Shown: positions 19,650 to 28,020 of the stretch, piece after piece
Position numbering within the stretch: position 1 is the stretch's first letter
Layout of the letters: each line of letters opens with the position of its first letter
Source: UBA4656 sp002405525
Lineage (GTDB): Bacteria > Pseudomonadota > Gammaproteobacteria > Xanthomonadales > Ahniellaceae
Length of the DNA: 55,056 bases
Reading direction: 5' to 3'
Assembly (NCBI GenBank): GCA_036723735.1
Contig: DAIMGT010000016.1
Location: 1 to 55,056 of the forward strand
Notes under the pieces: model-generated
Told to the model about the DNA's origin: nothing
The model's database searches: none
Seen by the model: only the letters and a program-made list of their open reading frames with translations
Made by a program: the position numbers and the translations under genes

Positions 19650-21400
19650 CGGGCTGCGCGCGGCAACGGCGAAGCGCACAGGGTAGCCGCTTCCAGCCCT
19701 GCCACGCAGGGCCGGCAGGCCGCGCCACGCTCTGTACGCCGCCGTCTCCGTGCCGTCGAAGAACAGCGCATCGCCGCCCGGCGGCGGCAGCGCCAGCGGC
19801 AGCACGGTGCCGTAGGTTGGCAACGCGCCGCGCATCGACTGTGGTTCGACGAGGAAGACCATGCCCGCATGGTTGACGCCCGCGCGGCTCTGCTTGGACA
19901 CGCCGATGATGCCGCGCTCGCCGGCGAAGTCGAAATTGTCGACCGATTCGTTCTCGACCGTCAGGCCGGGCGGCAACAGAGACTGCAGCCGCGCACCGCT
20001 GGCGAGGAAGTAGAACGCGAAGCCGCCATCCACGCCGATCCACGGGTCGCCGAGTGCCACGGCGCCGCCGACGAAGAACCCGGCCCCGAAACCACCGGTC
20101 GGCGTCGGCGAGGTGATCGTGCGCGTGAGAGGGAGCGCACCACCGGCGCCGCCAGCCCGGCGGCCAGCGCGTTGGAGTAGGACACGTAGGCCGGGTCGCC
20201 GGCGATCCCGGCCAGCAGCGGGAACCCGCCGTCCGCGGTGCCGGCGATCGACTGCACGAAGGGCCAGCCGCCCCCGACGGCACGGCGCAGGAAGTGCAGC
20301 GCGCCCGCCTCTCTCGCGCCGCCGAGGGTGTCGGCGCCGGGCGCGCTGACCACCGCATGGTCGCCGTCGATGCCGGTGCTGCGGCCGAGGTAGTCCGGCA
20401 GGTTGGCGCTGCCGTGCGACAGGCGCTGGCGCGGCGCGGCGACGCCATCGACGAGGCTGTAGGCGAGGATCGACCCCTGGGCCGTATTGGTCGCACTCGC
20501 GTTGTCGCCCGGCGCACCGACCCGCAGACAGCCGTTGCCGAAGCGCACGCCGGCGGTTTCGCCGCCGTTGCCGTCGGGTCGCGCCAGTTGCGCCGTGACC
20601 GTCCATGCGCCGCCGCAAAAGCACCAGACCGCGGCATGGGTTGGCGCGGGGGCGACGGTCGTCGCGTTGGACGCCAGCACCGCCACCGCGACGAGGTCGC
20701 CGGAGAGGTGCACGCTGCCCATGAAGTCGGGCCGCAGCCCGGTGCCGGCCCGCGACGCCGACAGCGTGGCGTACGACCACACGCCGCCCGCGTCGCGTGT
20801 GGCGAGGTAGACCGCGGCCACGCCACCACCCGGATCGGTGGTCGCCGCGCCGCCGTTGACCGCCGACACGTCGTAGCCGGACTGGGTGCCCTGGTTCACC
20901 CCGACCGGCTGCTCCAGCTTCTGCACCTGGGTCCAGACCGGACCCTGCAGGCGGTAGACGTAGACCGCGCCACGACGGGTCGCCGCGCCGCCCGTGGGGC
21001 GGTGCTGGCGCGCGCCGACCAGCAGGTCCTGGCCGTCGAAGTCGAGCCCGAAGCCGAAGCGGTCGGCGACCGTGGGATCGGGCATCAGCAGCTTCTGTTC
21101 CTGCAGCCCGTTGCCGGCATCGCGACCGAACACGTAGACCGCCCCCTGGTCGGCGGTGGTCTCGTCGCGCCCCGAGGCGCCGAAGAAGATGCGGTCGGCC
21201 GACTGCGCCAGGCCGTAGCCGGAACGGTCGCCGTCCTGTCCGGCGTCCGGCGCGATCGTCGCCGCGAGCGCAAAGTCGGCGCCCGGCGCGGTCCGCTCGT
21301 AGACCCAGACCCGCCCTTCGCCGCCGAAGCCCTCGCCGAACGCGCGTGCGACCGGCAATCGGTTGCCGCGCAGGTCGATGGCCGCCGGGCCGACCTGGCG
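19650..21400 (-). pseudogene. frameshifted, 5'-truncated FG-GAP (integrin-type beta-propeller) exoprotein
   Basis: Minus-strand sequence from about 21400 to 20130 encodes FG-GAP repeats (GEGRVWVYERTAPGADF, GRDETTADQGAVYVFGRDAG, RFGFGLDFDGQDLLVGARQ...). At about 20127-20135, in a CTCTC run, the reading frame changes by +1/-2; the repeats continue in the other frame (GGAVALGDPWIGVDGGFAFYF, GVNHAGMVFLVEPQ) to DALFFDGTE at about 19755. No signal peptide or start codon is present: the frame begins abruptly after the regulator fragment on the opposite strand. There is no stop before the cupin gene. FFDGTE may be a decayed version of the GFE tail seen in neighbours. Sequencing error at the frameshift is possible, but the missing N terminus and missing stop argue for real decay. 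Confidence 0.65.
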
Positions 21401-21690
21401 GAGCGCGTCGACCCGGCGACGCAGCGCGTGTTGCGCGACGGCGAGCCCGCCCCGGTGCCGCTGGAGCGCAGCAGCCTCGACCTGCTGCTGGCGCTGGCCC
21501 GCCGTTCCGGCGAAGTCGTGGCCAAGGCCGAGCTGCTGCGCGCGGTCTGGCCACAGCGTGCGGTGTCGGAGAACTCACTGGCACAGGCGGTGCGCAGACT
21601 GCGCTGCGCGCTGGGCGATGCCGGCACCCTTACTTCTACGATTGGGCGGGCGCGGCCGCCGACCTCGGCGTCGCCGAAACGGTGCGCTGA
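21380..21690 (+). pseudogene. fragment of a winged-helix (CadC/OmpR-type) transcriptional regulator
   Basis: In one plus frame about 21390-21630 encodes DLAERVDPATQRVLRDGE and LLLALARRSGEVVAKAELL-RAVWPQRAVSENSLAQAVRRLRCALGD, a trans_reg_C wing-helix domain as in CadC-like sensors. There is no start codon upstream in frame, and the code then appears to slip to the +1 frame (YFYDWAGAAADLGVAETVR, stop at 21690), which could be the tail of the same or another protein. A complete regulator would need an upstream start and a long sensor/TPR part; neither is here. Its 5' end abuts the headless FG-GAP gene head to head, suggesting a rearrangement. Confidence 0.55.
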
Positions 21691-21712
21691 CCCCGGTTTC
21701 TCGACCGACGCC

Positions 21713-22135
21713 TCATCCGCCCCGTTTCAGCGCGCCAATCAGGAACAGCAGCGTGCCCAGCACGGAAGCTGCCGAGCCGAAGTACACGACCGCGGTAACG
21801 AGCATGTCCACCGCCGGGCTGGCAATCGGCCCTTGGCCTGCGAACGCGAAGGCCGAAGCCGAGCCCGCGATCGCAGCGATGGAGAAGGACATCCAGATCG
21901 CGAACATGCCCACGACCATGGCAGCGACCGCGATCCGGCCCGGCCGAAGCGCAAGCCGAAGCCGCGGCAACGCGAGCCCGAACACGACCAGCACGATCCC
22001 GTTCTGCACGGCGGCGATGTGCGCCGACAACGCAAGCCGCGGGCTCGCGAAAACCTGCACCACCGTTCCTTGCAGCAGTCCGATCAGGAACAACAGCAGT
22101 CCGCCTGCGATGAGGGTGCGTTCCAGGGGCGACAT
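21713..22135 (-). CDS. HabA-like small membrane protein
   Basis: 140 residues with four predicted membrane helices (LIAGGLLLFLIGLLQG, IVLVVFGLALP, AVAAMVVGMFAIWMSFSIAAIAG, MLVTAVVYFGSAASVLGTLLFLIGAL). LLLFLIGLLQGTVVQVFASPRLALSAHIAAVQNGIVLVVFGL follows the pattern of hydroxylaminobenzene mutase HabA and the styrene-oxide isomerase family, which rearrange aromatic hydroxylamines or epoxides in the membrane. ATG 22135 is used; an alternative ATG at 22147 adds four residues. There is no nitroarene pathway nearby, so the enzymatic activity is unproven. Confidence 0.68.
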   Translation of the reverse strand: MSPLERTLIAGGLLLFLIGLLQGTVVQVFASPRLALSAHIAAVQNGIVLVVFGLALPRLRLALRPGRIAVAAMVVGMFAIWMSFSIAAIAGSASAFAFAGQGPIASPAVDMLVTAVVYFGSAASVLGTLLFLIGALKRGG

Positions 22136-22235
22136 GGCAGGCGACATTCGACAGAACCGGGCGCTGGTGGACCGCTTTGCGCGGCGGCATCGGGGATGCC
22201 GACAGCATGCACGAAAGAAGCGCCCGAGACCAACG

Positions 22236-22376
22236 GCCGAGATCATGCTCTCCTGCGCTGCCTCGCCCTCGCGAGTCCGGCACATGGCGGCACTCGCTCC
22301 CGCCGAATCAATCGCTTACGCCCCTGATCCGCGAGCGCGGCATCCGTGCCGCGCGCCAGCAGGGTGTTTCTCAACG
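22236..22376 (+). repeat. dispersed MITE-like intergenic element, copy C
   Basis: Aligns with copy A: GAGATCATGCTCTCCTGCGC at the left, TCGCGAGTCCGGCACATG, ACTCGCTCCCGCCGAATCAA, GCGAGCGCGGCATCC and CAGCAGGGTGTTTCTCAAC at the right. The left terminal repeat is degenerate. Its right end lies 13 bp beyond the 3' end of the minus-strand Mn-exporter gene. Confidence 0.75.
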
Positions 22377-22388
22377 CCACGACGGGGC

Positions 22389-22952
22389 TTATCCGGCGAC
22401 CAGCACCCACGTCCCGGTCGCCGCGAACAGCGCCGCCGCCGCCCAGCGCACGTAGCGCAGGGGAACGCGCCTGGCCATCGCCTCGCCGAGGAAGACGGCC
22501 GGCACATTGGCGATCATCATACCCAGCGTGGTGCCGGCGGCGACCAGCGCCACGCTCTGGAACTGCGCGGCCAGCGCCACCGTGGCGACCTGGGTCTTGT
22601 CGCCCATCTCGACCAGGAAGAAGGCGATCGCGGTGGCGAGGAACACACTGCCGCCGGTGATCGCCTTCGGGGCCTCGTCGTCCTCGAACTGATCGGGGAC
22701 CAGCGCCCACGCGGCGAAGCCGAGGAAGGCGAGGCCGATCACCCACCGCATCCACGGGCCTTGCAGGTACTGCGCGGCGATCACGCCGACGGTGCTGGCG
22801 AGCGCGTGGTTGAGCAGGGTGGCGACCAGGATGCCGGCGATGATCGGCCAGTGGCGCTGCCAGCGCGCGGCGAGCACGATCGCGAGCAGCATGGTCTTGT
22901 CGCCGATCTCGGCGATGGCGACGAGGCCGGTGGAGACGAGCAGGGCTTCCAT
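22389..22952 (-). CDS. TMEM165/GDT1 (UPF0016) family manganese exporter
   Basis: 187-residue inner-membrane cation/H+ exchanger-type protein, most likely exporting Mn2+. Both family signatures are intact: E-I-G-D-K-T at residues 15-20 and E-M-G-D-K-T at residues 115-120, each in a three-helix repeat. The acidic central loop (DQFEDDEAP, about 87-95) is typical. ATG 22952 places the first signature at the expected distance; an ORF from 23060 would run through the leader RNA. A yybP-ykoY riboswitch lies in the 5' leader (23020-23137), which in other bacteria switches on Mn exporters when Mn2+ is high, so the regulation fits the predicted function. Confidence 0.92.
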   Translation of the reverse strand: MEALLVSTGLVAIAEIGDKTMLLAIVLAARWQRHWPIIAGILVATLLNHALASTVGVIAAQYLQGPWMRWVIGLAFLGFAAWALVPDQFEDDEAPKAITGGSVFLATAIAFFLVEMGDKTQVATVALAAQFQSVALVAAGTTLGMMIANVPAVFLGEAMARRVPLRYVRWAAAALFAATGTWVLVAG

Positions 22953-23019
22953 GGGAACTCCGGGCCGGGCACGTCGGGACGCGAAGACAGCGCCCGCGTG
23001 GCCCGGCATGGACCGCGTG

Positions 23020-23137
23020 CACTGCCTTCGGTCTTGCCCTGCGGACCGGTCGATCCGCACTACGCGCCATGGCTGCCGCCAAGTGTGTTGACGCGTGGCC
23101 CCGCTCGCGCGGGTGGGCTACTCCCCGGAGGAAAGTG
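23020..23137 (-). ncRNA. yybP-ykoY manganese riboswitch
   Basis: Minus-strand leader 68-185 nt upstream of the exporter ATG. It shows the conserved landmarks in order: CCGGGGAGTAGCCC at the 5' side, GCCACGCGTCAACACAC in the middle, then GGGCAAGACCGAAGGC at the 3' side. The outer stem forms between CACTTTCCTCCGG (23137-23125) and CCGAAGGCAGTG (23031-23020) with some G-U pairs. The aptamer class binds Mn2+ and controls Mn export genes. The distance to the start leaves room for a GC-rich expression platform (GGGCCACGCGGGCGC region). A covariance-model hit would settle it. Confidence 0.85.
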
Positions 23138-23203
23138 CGGTGGAGCGTACGCAGTCATGCCCGAGGCTGCAAGCCGTTGCCGCGGCCGTGGCATCCTGAC
23201 GGC

Positions 23204-24235
23204 GTGAACCACGATCGCCTCAGCCACGCCCCAGAGCGCGCACCAAGCGCCCGCCTGCGCGGCCCCGCGCCCCTGCTTGGGGTGCTGGCGCTGGCGCTCG
23301 TCGGCGGCCTGCTGGCGGACGCGGCGGGCTCCGGGCACCGCATCGACCTGCTGTCGCCGCCCTTCCTCGCGGTGCTGGGCTGGAACCTCGCGGTGTACGT
23401 GCTGCTCGCGGCCGGCGCGCTGCGCCGCGCGCCGGCCGACGCGGTGCGCGCGCGGCGGACGCTCGACGTCGCGCGGTTGCTGCATGCGGGAGCGGCGGCG
23501 CTGGCACTGGGCCTGTGCCTGGGCCTCTACGCGCGCGGCCTCGTGTTCGACTACCGCGCGGGCTGGCAGAGCACCTTCCTCGACGCCGCGCAGGTCCACG
23601 CGCTGCTCGCCGCCGTGCTCGCGCCGGCGTCGCTGCTGACCGGCATCGCGCTGCCCGATGTCGAAGGCATCGCGGCCCTGCGGCTGGCGGCCGGGCAGGC
23701 CGCGCAGGGGCCGGCCGCCGACTGGATCCACCTGTTCGCGGCGACGCTGGCGCTGGTCGTGGTGCTGCCGCGTGCGCTGCTCGCGGCCCGGGCGGCGGAA
23801 CGGACGCGGCGGATGGATGCCGGCCCGGCCCCGGCGCTTGCGCCTGCGGCGGTGCCGCGTGGCGCCGTGTCCGCCGTACGCGTGTTGCCGCACGCCCTGC
23901 CCGACGCGGACCGCGCGGCACTGGCGCGCGCGCTCGACGCCGGCTTCGACCTGCTGCCGATGATCCCGTTCGGCGCGGAGGCCGACGCGGCACTGCCGCC
24001 GGGCGAGGGGCTGCACGTGCTGGTGCCGCTGGCCGCCACGCCGGAAGCCGAACATCACGGCCTGCTGCTCGATCGGCTGCGCGGCGCGTCGCCGGTGCTG
24101 CTGGTCGACGAGTCCGGCTACGCCGCGCGCTTCGCCCACGACCCCGCGCGCCTCGACGAGCGCCGCGCGGCGTGGCGCGCCTTCGCCGGCGCGCGCGGCG
24201 CCGTCGTGCGCTTCATCGACCTCGGCGCCGGATGA
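23204..24235 (+). CDS. DUF2868 membrane protein
   Basis: 343 residues from GTG 23204 (VNHDRLSHAPERA...). Four hydrophobic segments: LLGVLALALVGGLLAD, FLAVLGWNLAVYVLLAAGAL, LLHAGAAALALGLCLGLYARGLVFDYRAGWQSTFL and WIHLFAATLALVVVLPRALLA. The GWNLAVY and YRAGWxSTFLD stretches are typical of DUF2868. The stop overlaps the start of the DUF3482 GTPase gene (ATGA at 24232-24235); this pair is conserved in many proteobacteria, suggesting a membrane anchor plus GTPase unit. An upstream ATG at 23069 is rejected because it would overlap the riboswitch and adds Arg-rich sequence. Function is unknown. Confidence 0.8.
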   Translation: MNHDRLSHAPERAPSARLRGPAPLLGVLALALVGGLLADAAGSGHRIDLLSPPFLAVLGWNLAVYVLLAAGALRRAPADAVRARRTLDVARLLHAGAAALALGLCLGLYARGLVFDYRAGWQSTFLDAAQVHALLAAVLAPASLLTGIALPDVEGIAALRLAAGQAAQGPAADWIHLFAATLALVVVLPRALLAARAAERTRRMDAGPAPALAPAAVPRGAVSAVRVLPHALPDADRAALARALDAGFDLLPMIPFGAEADAALPPGEGLHVLVPLAATPEAEHHGLLLDRLRGASPVLLVDESGYAARFAHDPARLDERRAAWRAFAGARGAVVRFIDLGAG

Positions 24236-25710
24236 CTGCGATGGACGCCAGCCCGCGCCGCATCTCGATCAGCCTGCTGGCCCACACCAACGTGGGCAAG
24301 ACCACGCTGACGCGCACCCTGCTCGGCGCCGACGTCGGCGAGGTGCGCGACGCCGCGCACGTCACCGAATCCGCCGAGGGCCACGAACTGATCGCCGCCG
24401 AAGGCCATGCATTGTGGCTGTGGGACACGCCCGGCTTCGGCGACTCGGTGCGGCTGGCGCGGCGGCTGGAGGCGTCGGCGCAGCCCGTGCTCGGCTTCCT
24501 GCGCGACACCTGGGACCGTCTTGCCGACCGCGCGTTCTGGTGCAGCCAGCAGGCGATGCGCAATGCGCGAGAGGAAGCCGACGTGGTGCTCTACCTCGCC
24601 AGCGCCGCCGAACCGCCCGGACGGACGGGCTATCTCGATGCCGAGTTGCGCATCCTGGGCTGGATCGGCAAACCGGTGATCGTGCTGTTGAACCAGATGG
24701 GCGCGCCGCGCGCGCCCGAGGCCGAGGCCGCCGAGATCTCGCACTGGCGCGCCGCGCTCGCCGCGCACGACTTCATTCGCGACGTGCTGCCGCTGGACGC
24801 TTTCGCGCGCTGCTGGGTGCAGGAATCGGCGCTCTGGTGGTCCGTCGAGCACGCGTTGGATGCATCGCTGAAGCCCGCGATGAGGGCGCTGCACGCGGCC
24901 TGGCGCTTGCGCCGCGAGCGCACCTTCGCGTCGTCGATGCAGGTGCTGGCGGATTTCCTCGCCGCGGCGGCCGCCGACCGCGAGCCGGTCGACGACCCGG
25001 GCCTGTCGACGCGCCTGCGCGAATGGGTGCGCAGCGCCGTCACGGGCGCGGGCGACGACGCCGAATCCCGCGCGCGCGCGCGGCTCGCCGCGCGTCTGGA
25101 CGTCGCGGCGACCGATGCGCTGCGCCGGCTCGTCGCCCTGCACGGGCTGGAGGGCGATGCCGCCGCGCGGATCGCCGACGAGATCGCCACCCTGCAGGTG
25201 CTCGATGCGCCGATCAGCACCGCCAGGGGCGGCGTGATCGGAGGCGCGCTGGGCGGTGCCGCGCTGGGCCTCAAGGCCGACCTCGCCACCGGCGGGCTGT
25301 CGTTCGGCGCCGGCCTGCTGGTCGGCGGCGTGCTCGGCGCGCTGGGCGGTGCAGGCATCGTGCGCGGCGTGAACAAGCTGCGCGGCAGCGAGGCGCCGGT
25401 GGTCTCGTGGAGTGCGGAAGCGCTCGCGCGCCTGTCCCGCGATGCGGTGCTGCGCTACCTCGCCGTTGCCCACTTCGGACGCGGCCGCGGCGCATGGCGG
25501 GAGATCGGCGCGCCGGCGCACTGGGCGGCTGCGGTGGACGCCGAAGCGACACCGGCTGAAGGCGCGGGAACGAATGCACCGCGCGCAACCGTTGCGGCGA
25601 CCGAGCTGGGCGCGCTGGCGGGCGCGGTGCTGCGTCGGATCTACCCGCAGGCCGCCGCCTGGCTGCCTGCACTGCCGCCGGCCCGGCGGCATGCCGACGG
25701 CGCGGACTGA
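24232..25710 (+). CDS. DUF3482 GTPase
   Basis: 492 residues. A TrmE/Era-like G domain occupies about 10-200: G1 AHTNVGKT at 17-24, G3 DTPGF at residue 65 and a variant G4 NQMG at residue 154. A C-terminal region follows with a glycine-zipper hydrophobic hairpin at about 331-375 (GGVIGGALGGAALG ... GAGLLVGGVLGALGGAGI), which could insert into membranes. It overlaps the upstream DUF2868 gene by 4 bp, so translation is coupled. Such pairs resemble dynamin-like or stress-membrane GTPase modules, but no experimental role is known to me. Confidence 0.85.
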   Translation: MTAMDASPRRISISLLAHTNVGKTTLTRTLLGADVGEVRDAAHVTESAEGHELIAAEGHALWLWDTPGFGDSVRLARRLEASAQPVLGFLRDTWDRLADRAFWCSQQAMRNAREEADVVLYLASAAEPPGRTGYLDAELRILGWIGKPVIVLLNQMGAPRAPEAEAAEISHWRAALAAHDFIRDVLPLDAFARCWVQESALWWSVEHALDASLKPAMRALHAAWRLRRERTFASSMQVLADFLAAAAADREPVDDPGLSTRLREWVRSAVTGAGDDAESRARARLAARLDVAATDALRRLVALHGLEGDAAARIADEIATLQVLDAPISTARGGVIGGALGGAALGLKADLATGGLSFGAGLLVGGVLGALGGAGIVRGVNKLRGSEAPVVSWSAEALARLSRDAVLRYLAVAHFGRGRGAWREIGAPAHWAAAVDAEATPAEGAGTNAPRATVAATELGALAGAVLRRIYPQAAAWLPALPPARRHADGAD

Positions 25711-25809
25711 GGGTTCCGTTGCCCATGCGCGGCGTGACGCTTGCGCTGGATCAAGGCGCGCCACCCGCGCGGTCGGCAAGATCGGCCGCAGTTCGCAAGG
25801 GAGATTCCG

Positions 25810-26781
25810 ATGGACGTCCGCCCCAGCCCGCCGGATGAGCTGCCGCTGCGCGAGATCGTCGCCGCCGCCATCCTCGCGCCATCCAGCCACAACAGCCAGC
25901 CATGGCGCTTCCGGCTGGCCGCGCACCGCATCGACCTGTGGGCCGACCGCACGCGCGCGCTGCCGGTCAACGATCCGGAGGACCGCGAACTGCTGATCAG
26001 TTGCGGCGCCGCGCTGTTCAATCTGCGGGTCGCGGCGGCGCACCATGGCCTCGCCGCCGGCGTGGCGCTGCTCCCCGATCCGGCCCACCCGGACCTGCTG
26101 GCGCGCGTCGAACTCGCGCCGGCCGCGCACCCCGCGGCCGAGGGTGCGCTGTTCGATGCGATCGCGCGGCGCCGGACGGTGCGAGGCCCGCTGCGCGACG
26201 AAGCGCCCGCACCGGAGGCGCTGGCCGCGCTGCGCGGCGCCGCCGCGGCCGAAGGCGCGCGACTCGACGCTCTCGACGCCGCGTCGCGACGACACGCCGC
26301 GGCCCTGCTGGTGGCCGAAGGCGACACCGCGCACTGGGCGCAGCCGGCGTGGCGGCACGAACTCGCATCCTGGCTGCATCCGCCGTCGGCCGGCGACGGC
26401 CTGGCAGTGCCGGCGCTGGCCGTGCCGGTGGCCCGCGTGGTGGTCGGCAACCTCGACCTGGGCGCCCGCATGGCTGCGCGCGACCGCGACCAGGTCGAGC
26501 GGGCGCCGATGCTGGTGGTGCTGGCCACGCCCGGCGATGCCGCGCTCGACTGGCTGCGCGCCGGCCAGGCGCTCCAGCGCACGCTGCTGGCAGCGGTCGG
26601 CTTCGGCATGCAGGCCGCGTACTTCAACCAGGCGGTGGAGGCGGCATCTCTGTGCCGACGCCTCGCGAGCCTGCTCGACCGCCCCGGCTATCCGCAGATG
26701 ATGCTGCGCCTCGGGGTGCCGCTGCACGACGCTCCGCCGGCGCCGCGGCGCGCGCCGGAGGACGCGATCGACCACGCCTGA
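25810..26781 (+). CDS. nitroreductase-family (Acg-like) FMN-binding protein
   Basis: 323 residues. The N terminus (LREIVAAAILAPSSHNSQPWRFRLAAHRIDLWAD) carries the PSSHNSQPWRF motif of Acg/nitroreductase-fold proteins that bind FMN; GAALFNLRVAAAHHG and the second-half RRTVRGPL repeat the pattern, and GQALQRTLLAAVGFGMQAAYFNQAVE is the usual C-terminal part. Such proteins sequester or use FMN to reduce quinones or nitro groups. ATG 25810 follows a good AAGGGAG ribosome site; in-frame ATG 25741 lacks one. It follows the GTPase gene by 99 bp in the same direction. Confidence 0.8.
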   Translation: MDVRPSPPDELPLREIVAAAILAPSSHNSQPWRFRLAAHRIDLWADRTRALPVNDPEDRELLISCGAALFNLRVAAAHHGLAAGVALLPDPAHPDLLARVELAPAAHPAAEGALFDAIARRRTVRGPLRDEAPAPEALAALRGAAAAEGARLDALDAASRRHAAALLVAEGDTAHWAQPAWRHELASWLHPPSAGDGLAVPALAVPVARVVVGNLDLGARMAARDRDQVERAPMLVVLATPGDAALDWLRAGQALQRTLLAAVGFGMQAAYFNQAVEAASLCRRLASLLDRPGYPQMMLRLGVPLHDAPPAPRRAPEDAIDHA

Positions 26782-26923
26782 GCGACGGCGCCGGCCGGCT
26801 GCCGCGGACCCGCGGCAAAGCGTGCGGACGGTCGCGAGCGGGTCGCCGCGAACCCCGGCCAGCGCCGATGCCCGCCACAGCGGGCCCCGCGCGAGTGCCC
26901 GCAACAACCCGCGGGGCGCCCAC

Positions 26924-26929
26924 TATGAT
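26924..26929 (+). promoter_or_regulatory. candidate -10 box of ltaE
   Basis: TATGAT 24 bp upstream of the ltaE ATG, giving a leader of about 17 nt. Confidence 0.4.
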
Positions 26930-26953
26930 GAACACCCCGGACCCGGAGCCCGC

Positions 26954-28003
26954 ATGCGCCAGCGCCCCTTCATCGATTTCGGTTCCGACACCAAGACCCG
27001 CCCGACCCCCGCCATGCGCCAGGCAATGGCGGACGCCGACTGCGGCGACGAGGCCGCCTTCGAGGATCCCACCGTCAACGCGCTTTGTGAGCGCGTCGCG
27101 GCGCTGCTGGGCAAGGAGGCGGCGGTGTTCATGCCCTCGGGCACGATGTGCAACCAGGTCGCGCTGACCGTGCTCGGCCGACCCGGCGACGACGTGGTCT
27201 GCGACGAGAGCTCGCACATCGTGTGGTACGAGGTCGGCGGCGCCGCGGCCAACGCCGGCTTGAATGCGCTCACCATCCAGGGCGATCGCGGGCGTTACAC
27301 GGCGGAACAACTGCGCGCCGCGCAGCGCCTGCCGCGCATGCGCCACTCGCCGCGCCAGACCGTGCTCAGCATCGAGCAGACCTGCAACCTCGGCGGCGGC
27401 GCGGTGTGGCCGCTGGCGCAGATCGAGTCGGTGTGCGCGGCCGCGCGCGAACTCGGCATGAAGACCCACATGGATGGCGCGCGGCTGCGCAACGCGGTGG
27501 TGGCGACCGGGGTGGCCGCGGACCGCTTCGCGGCGCCCTTCGATTCGGTCTGGATCGACTTCTCCAAGGGCCTCGGCGCGCCGGTGGGCGCGGCGCTCGC
27601 CGGTGGGCGCGACTTCATCGACGCGTGCTGGCCGGTCAAGCAGCGCTTCGGCGGTGCGATGCGCCAGGCCGGCATCGTCGCCGCCGCCGCCCTGCATGCG
27701 CTCGACCACCACGTCGAGCGCCTCGTCGACGACCACGCCAACGCGCGGCGGCTCGCGGACGGGCTTGCCGGGCTGCCGGGCATCGCGATCGACCCGCGCG
27801 AGGTGGAGACCAACCTCGTCTACTTCGAACTCGACGCCACGGTGCCGCACGACGGCGCCACGTTCTGCAAGGCCCTGCTCGCGCGCGGTGTGCGCATGGT
27901 CGCCCTCGGCCCGCGCCGCGTGCGCGCGGTCACCCACCTCGACGTCGATGCGGCCGACGTGGACGCCGCGATCGCCGCCACCGCCGCGCTGTTGCGCGAC
28001 TGA
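26954..28003 (+). CDS. ltaE: low-specificity L-threonine aldolase
   Basis: PLP-dependent cleavage of L-threonine/allo-threonine to glycine and acetaldehyde. 349 residues: FIDFGSDTKTRPTPAMRQAM, GDDEAAFEDPTVNALCERVAALLGKEAAVFMPSGTMCNQ-like N-terminal part, HMDGARLRNA, and the Schiff-base lysine K205 in DFSKGLGAPVGA. ATG 26954 matches the family; the 44 upstream residues of the longer ORF are low-complexity. The membrane dipeptidase gene begins 17 bp downstream, so the two form an operon, possibly linking peptide degradation with glycine/threonine use (inference). Confidence 0.93.
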   Translation: MRQRPFIDFGSDTKTRPTPAMRQAMADADCGDEAAFEDPTVNALCERVAALLGKEAAVFMPSGTMCNQVALTVLGRPGDDVVCDESSHIVWYEVGGAAANAGLNALTIQGDRGRYTAEQLRAAQRLPRMRHSPRQTVLSIEQTCNLGGGAVWPLAQIESVCAAARELGMKTHMDGARLRNAVVATGVAADRFAAPFDSVWIDFSKGLGAPVGAALAGGRDFIDACWPVKQRFGGAMRQAGIVAAAALHALDHHVERLVDDHANARRLADGLAGLPGIAIDPREVETNLVYFELDATVPHDGATFCKALLARGVRMVALGPRRVRAVTHLDVDAADVDAAIAATAALLRD

Positions 28004-28020
28004 ATCCTCCGGAGCCCGCC

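Noticed and set aside
23069..23203. N-terminal extension of the DUF2868 gene from ATG 23069
   Set aside because: It would lie over the minus-strand riboswitch and encodes Arg/Pro-rich, nonconserved residues; GTG 23204 is the better start.
24118..26907. 929-codon minus-strand open frame across the GTPase and nitroreductase genes
   Set aside because: Spans two well-supported plus-strand genes and their spacer; no domain.
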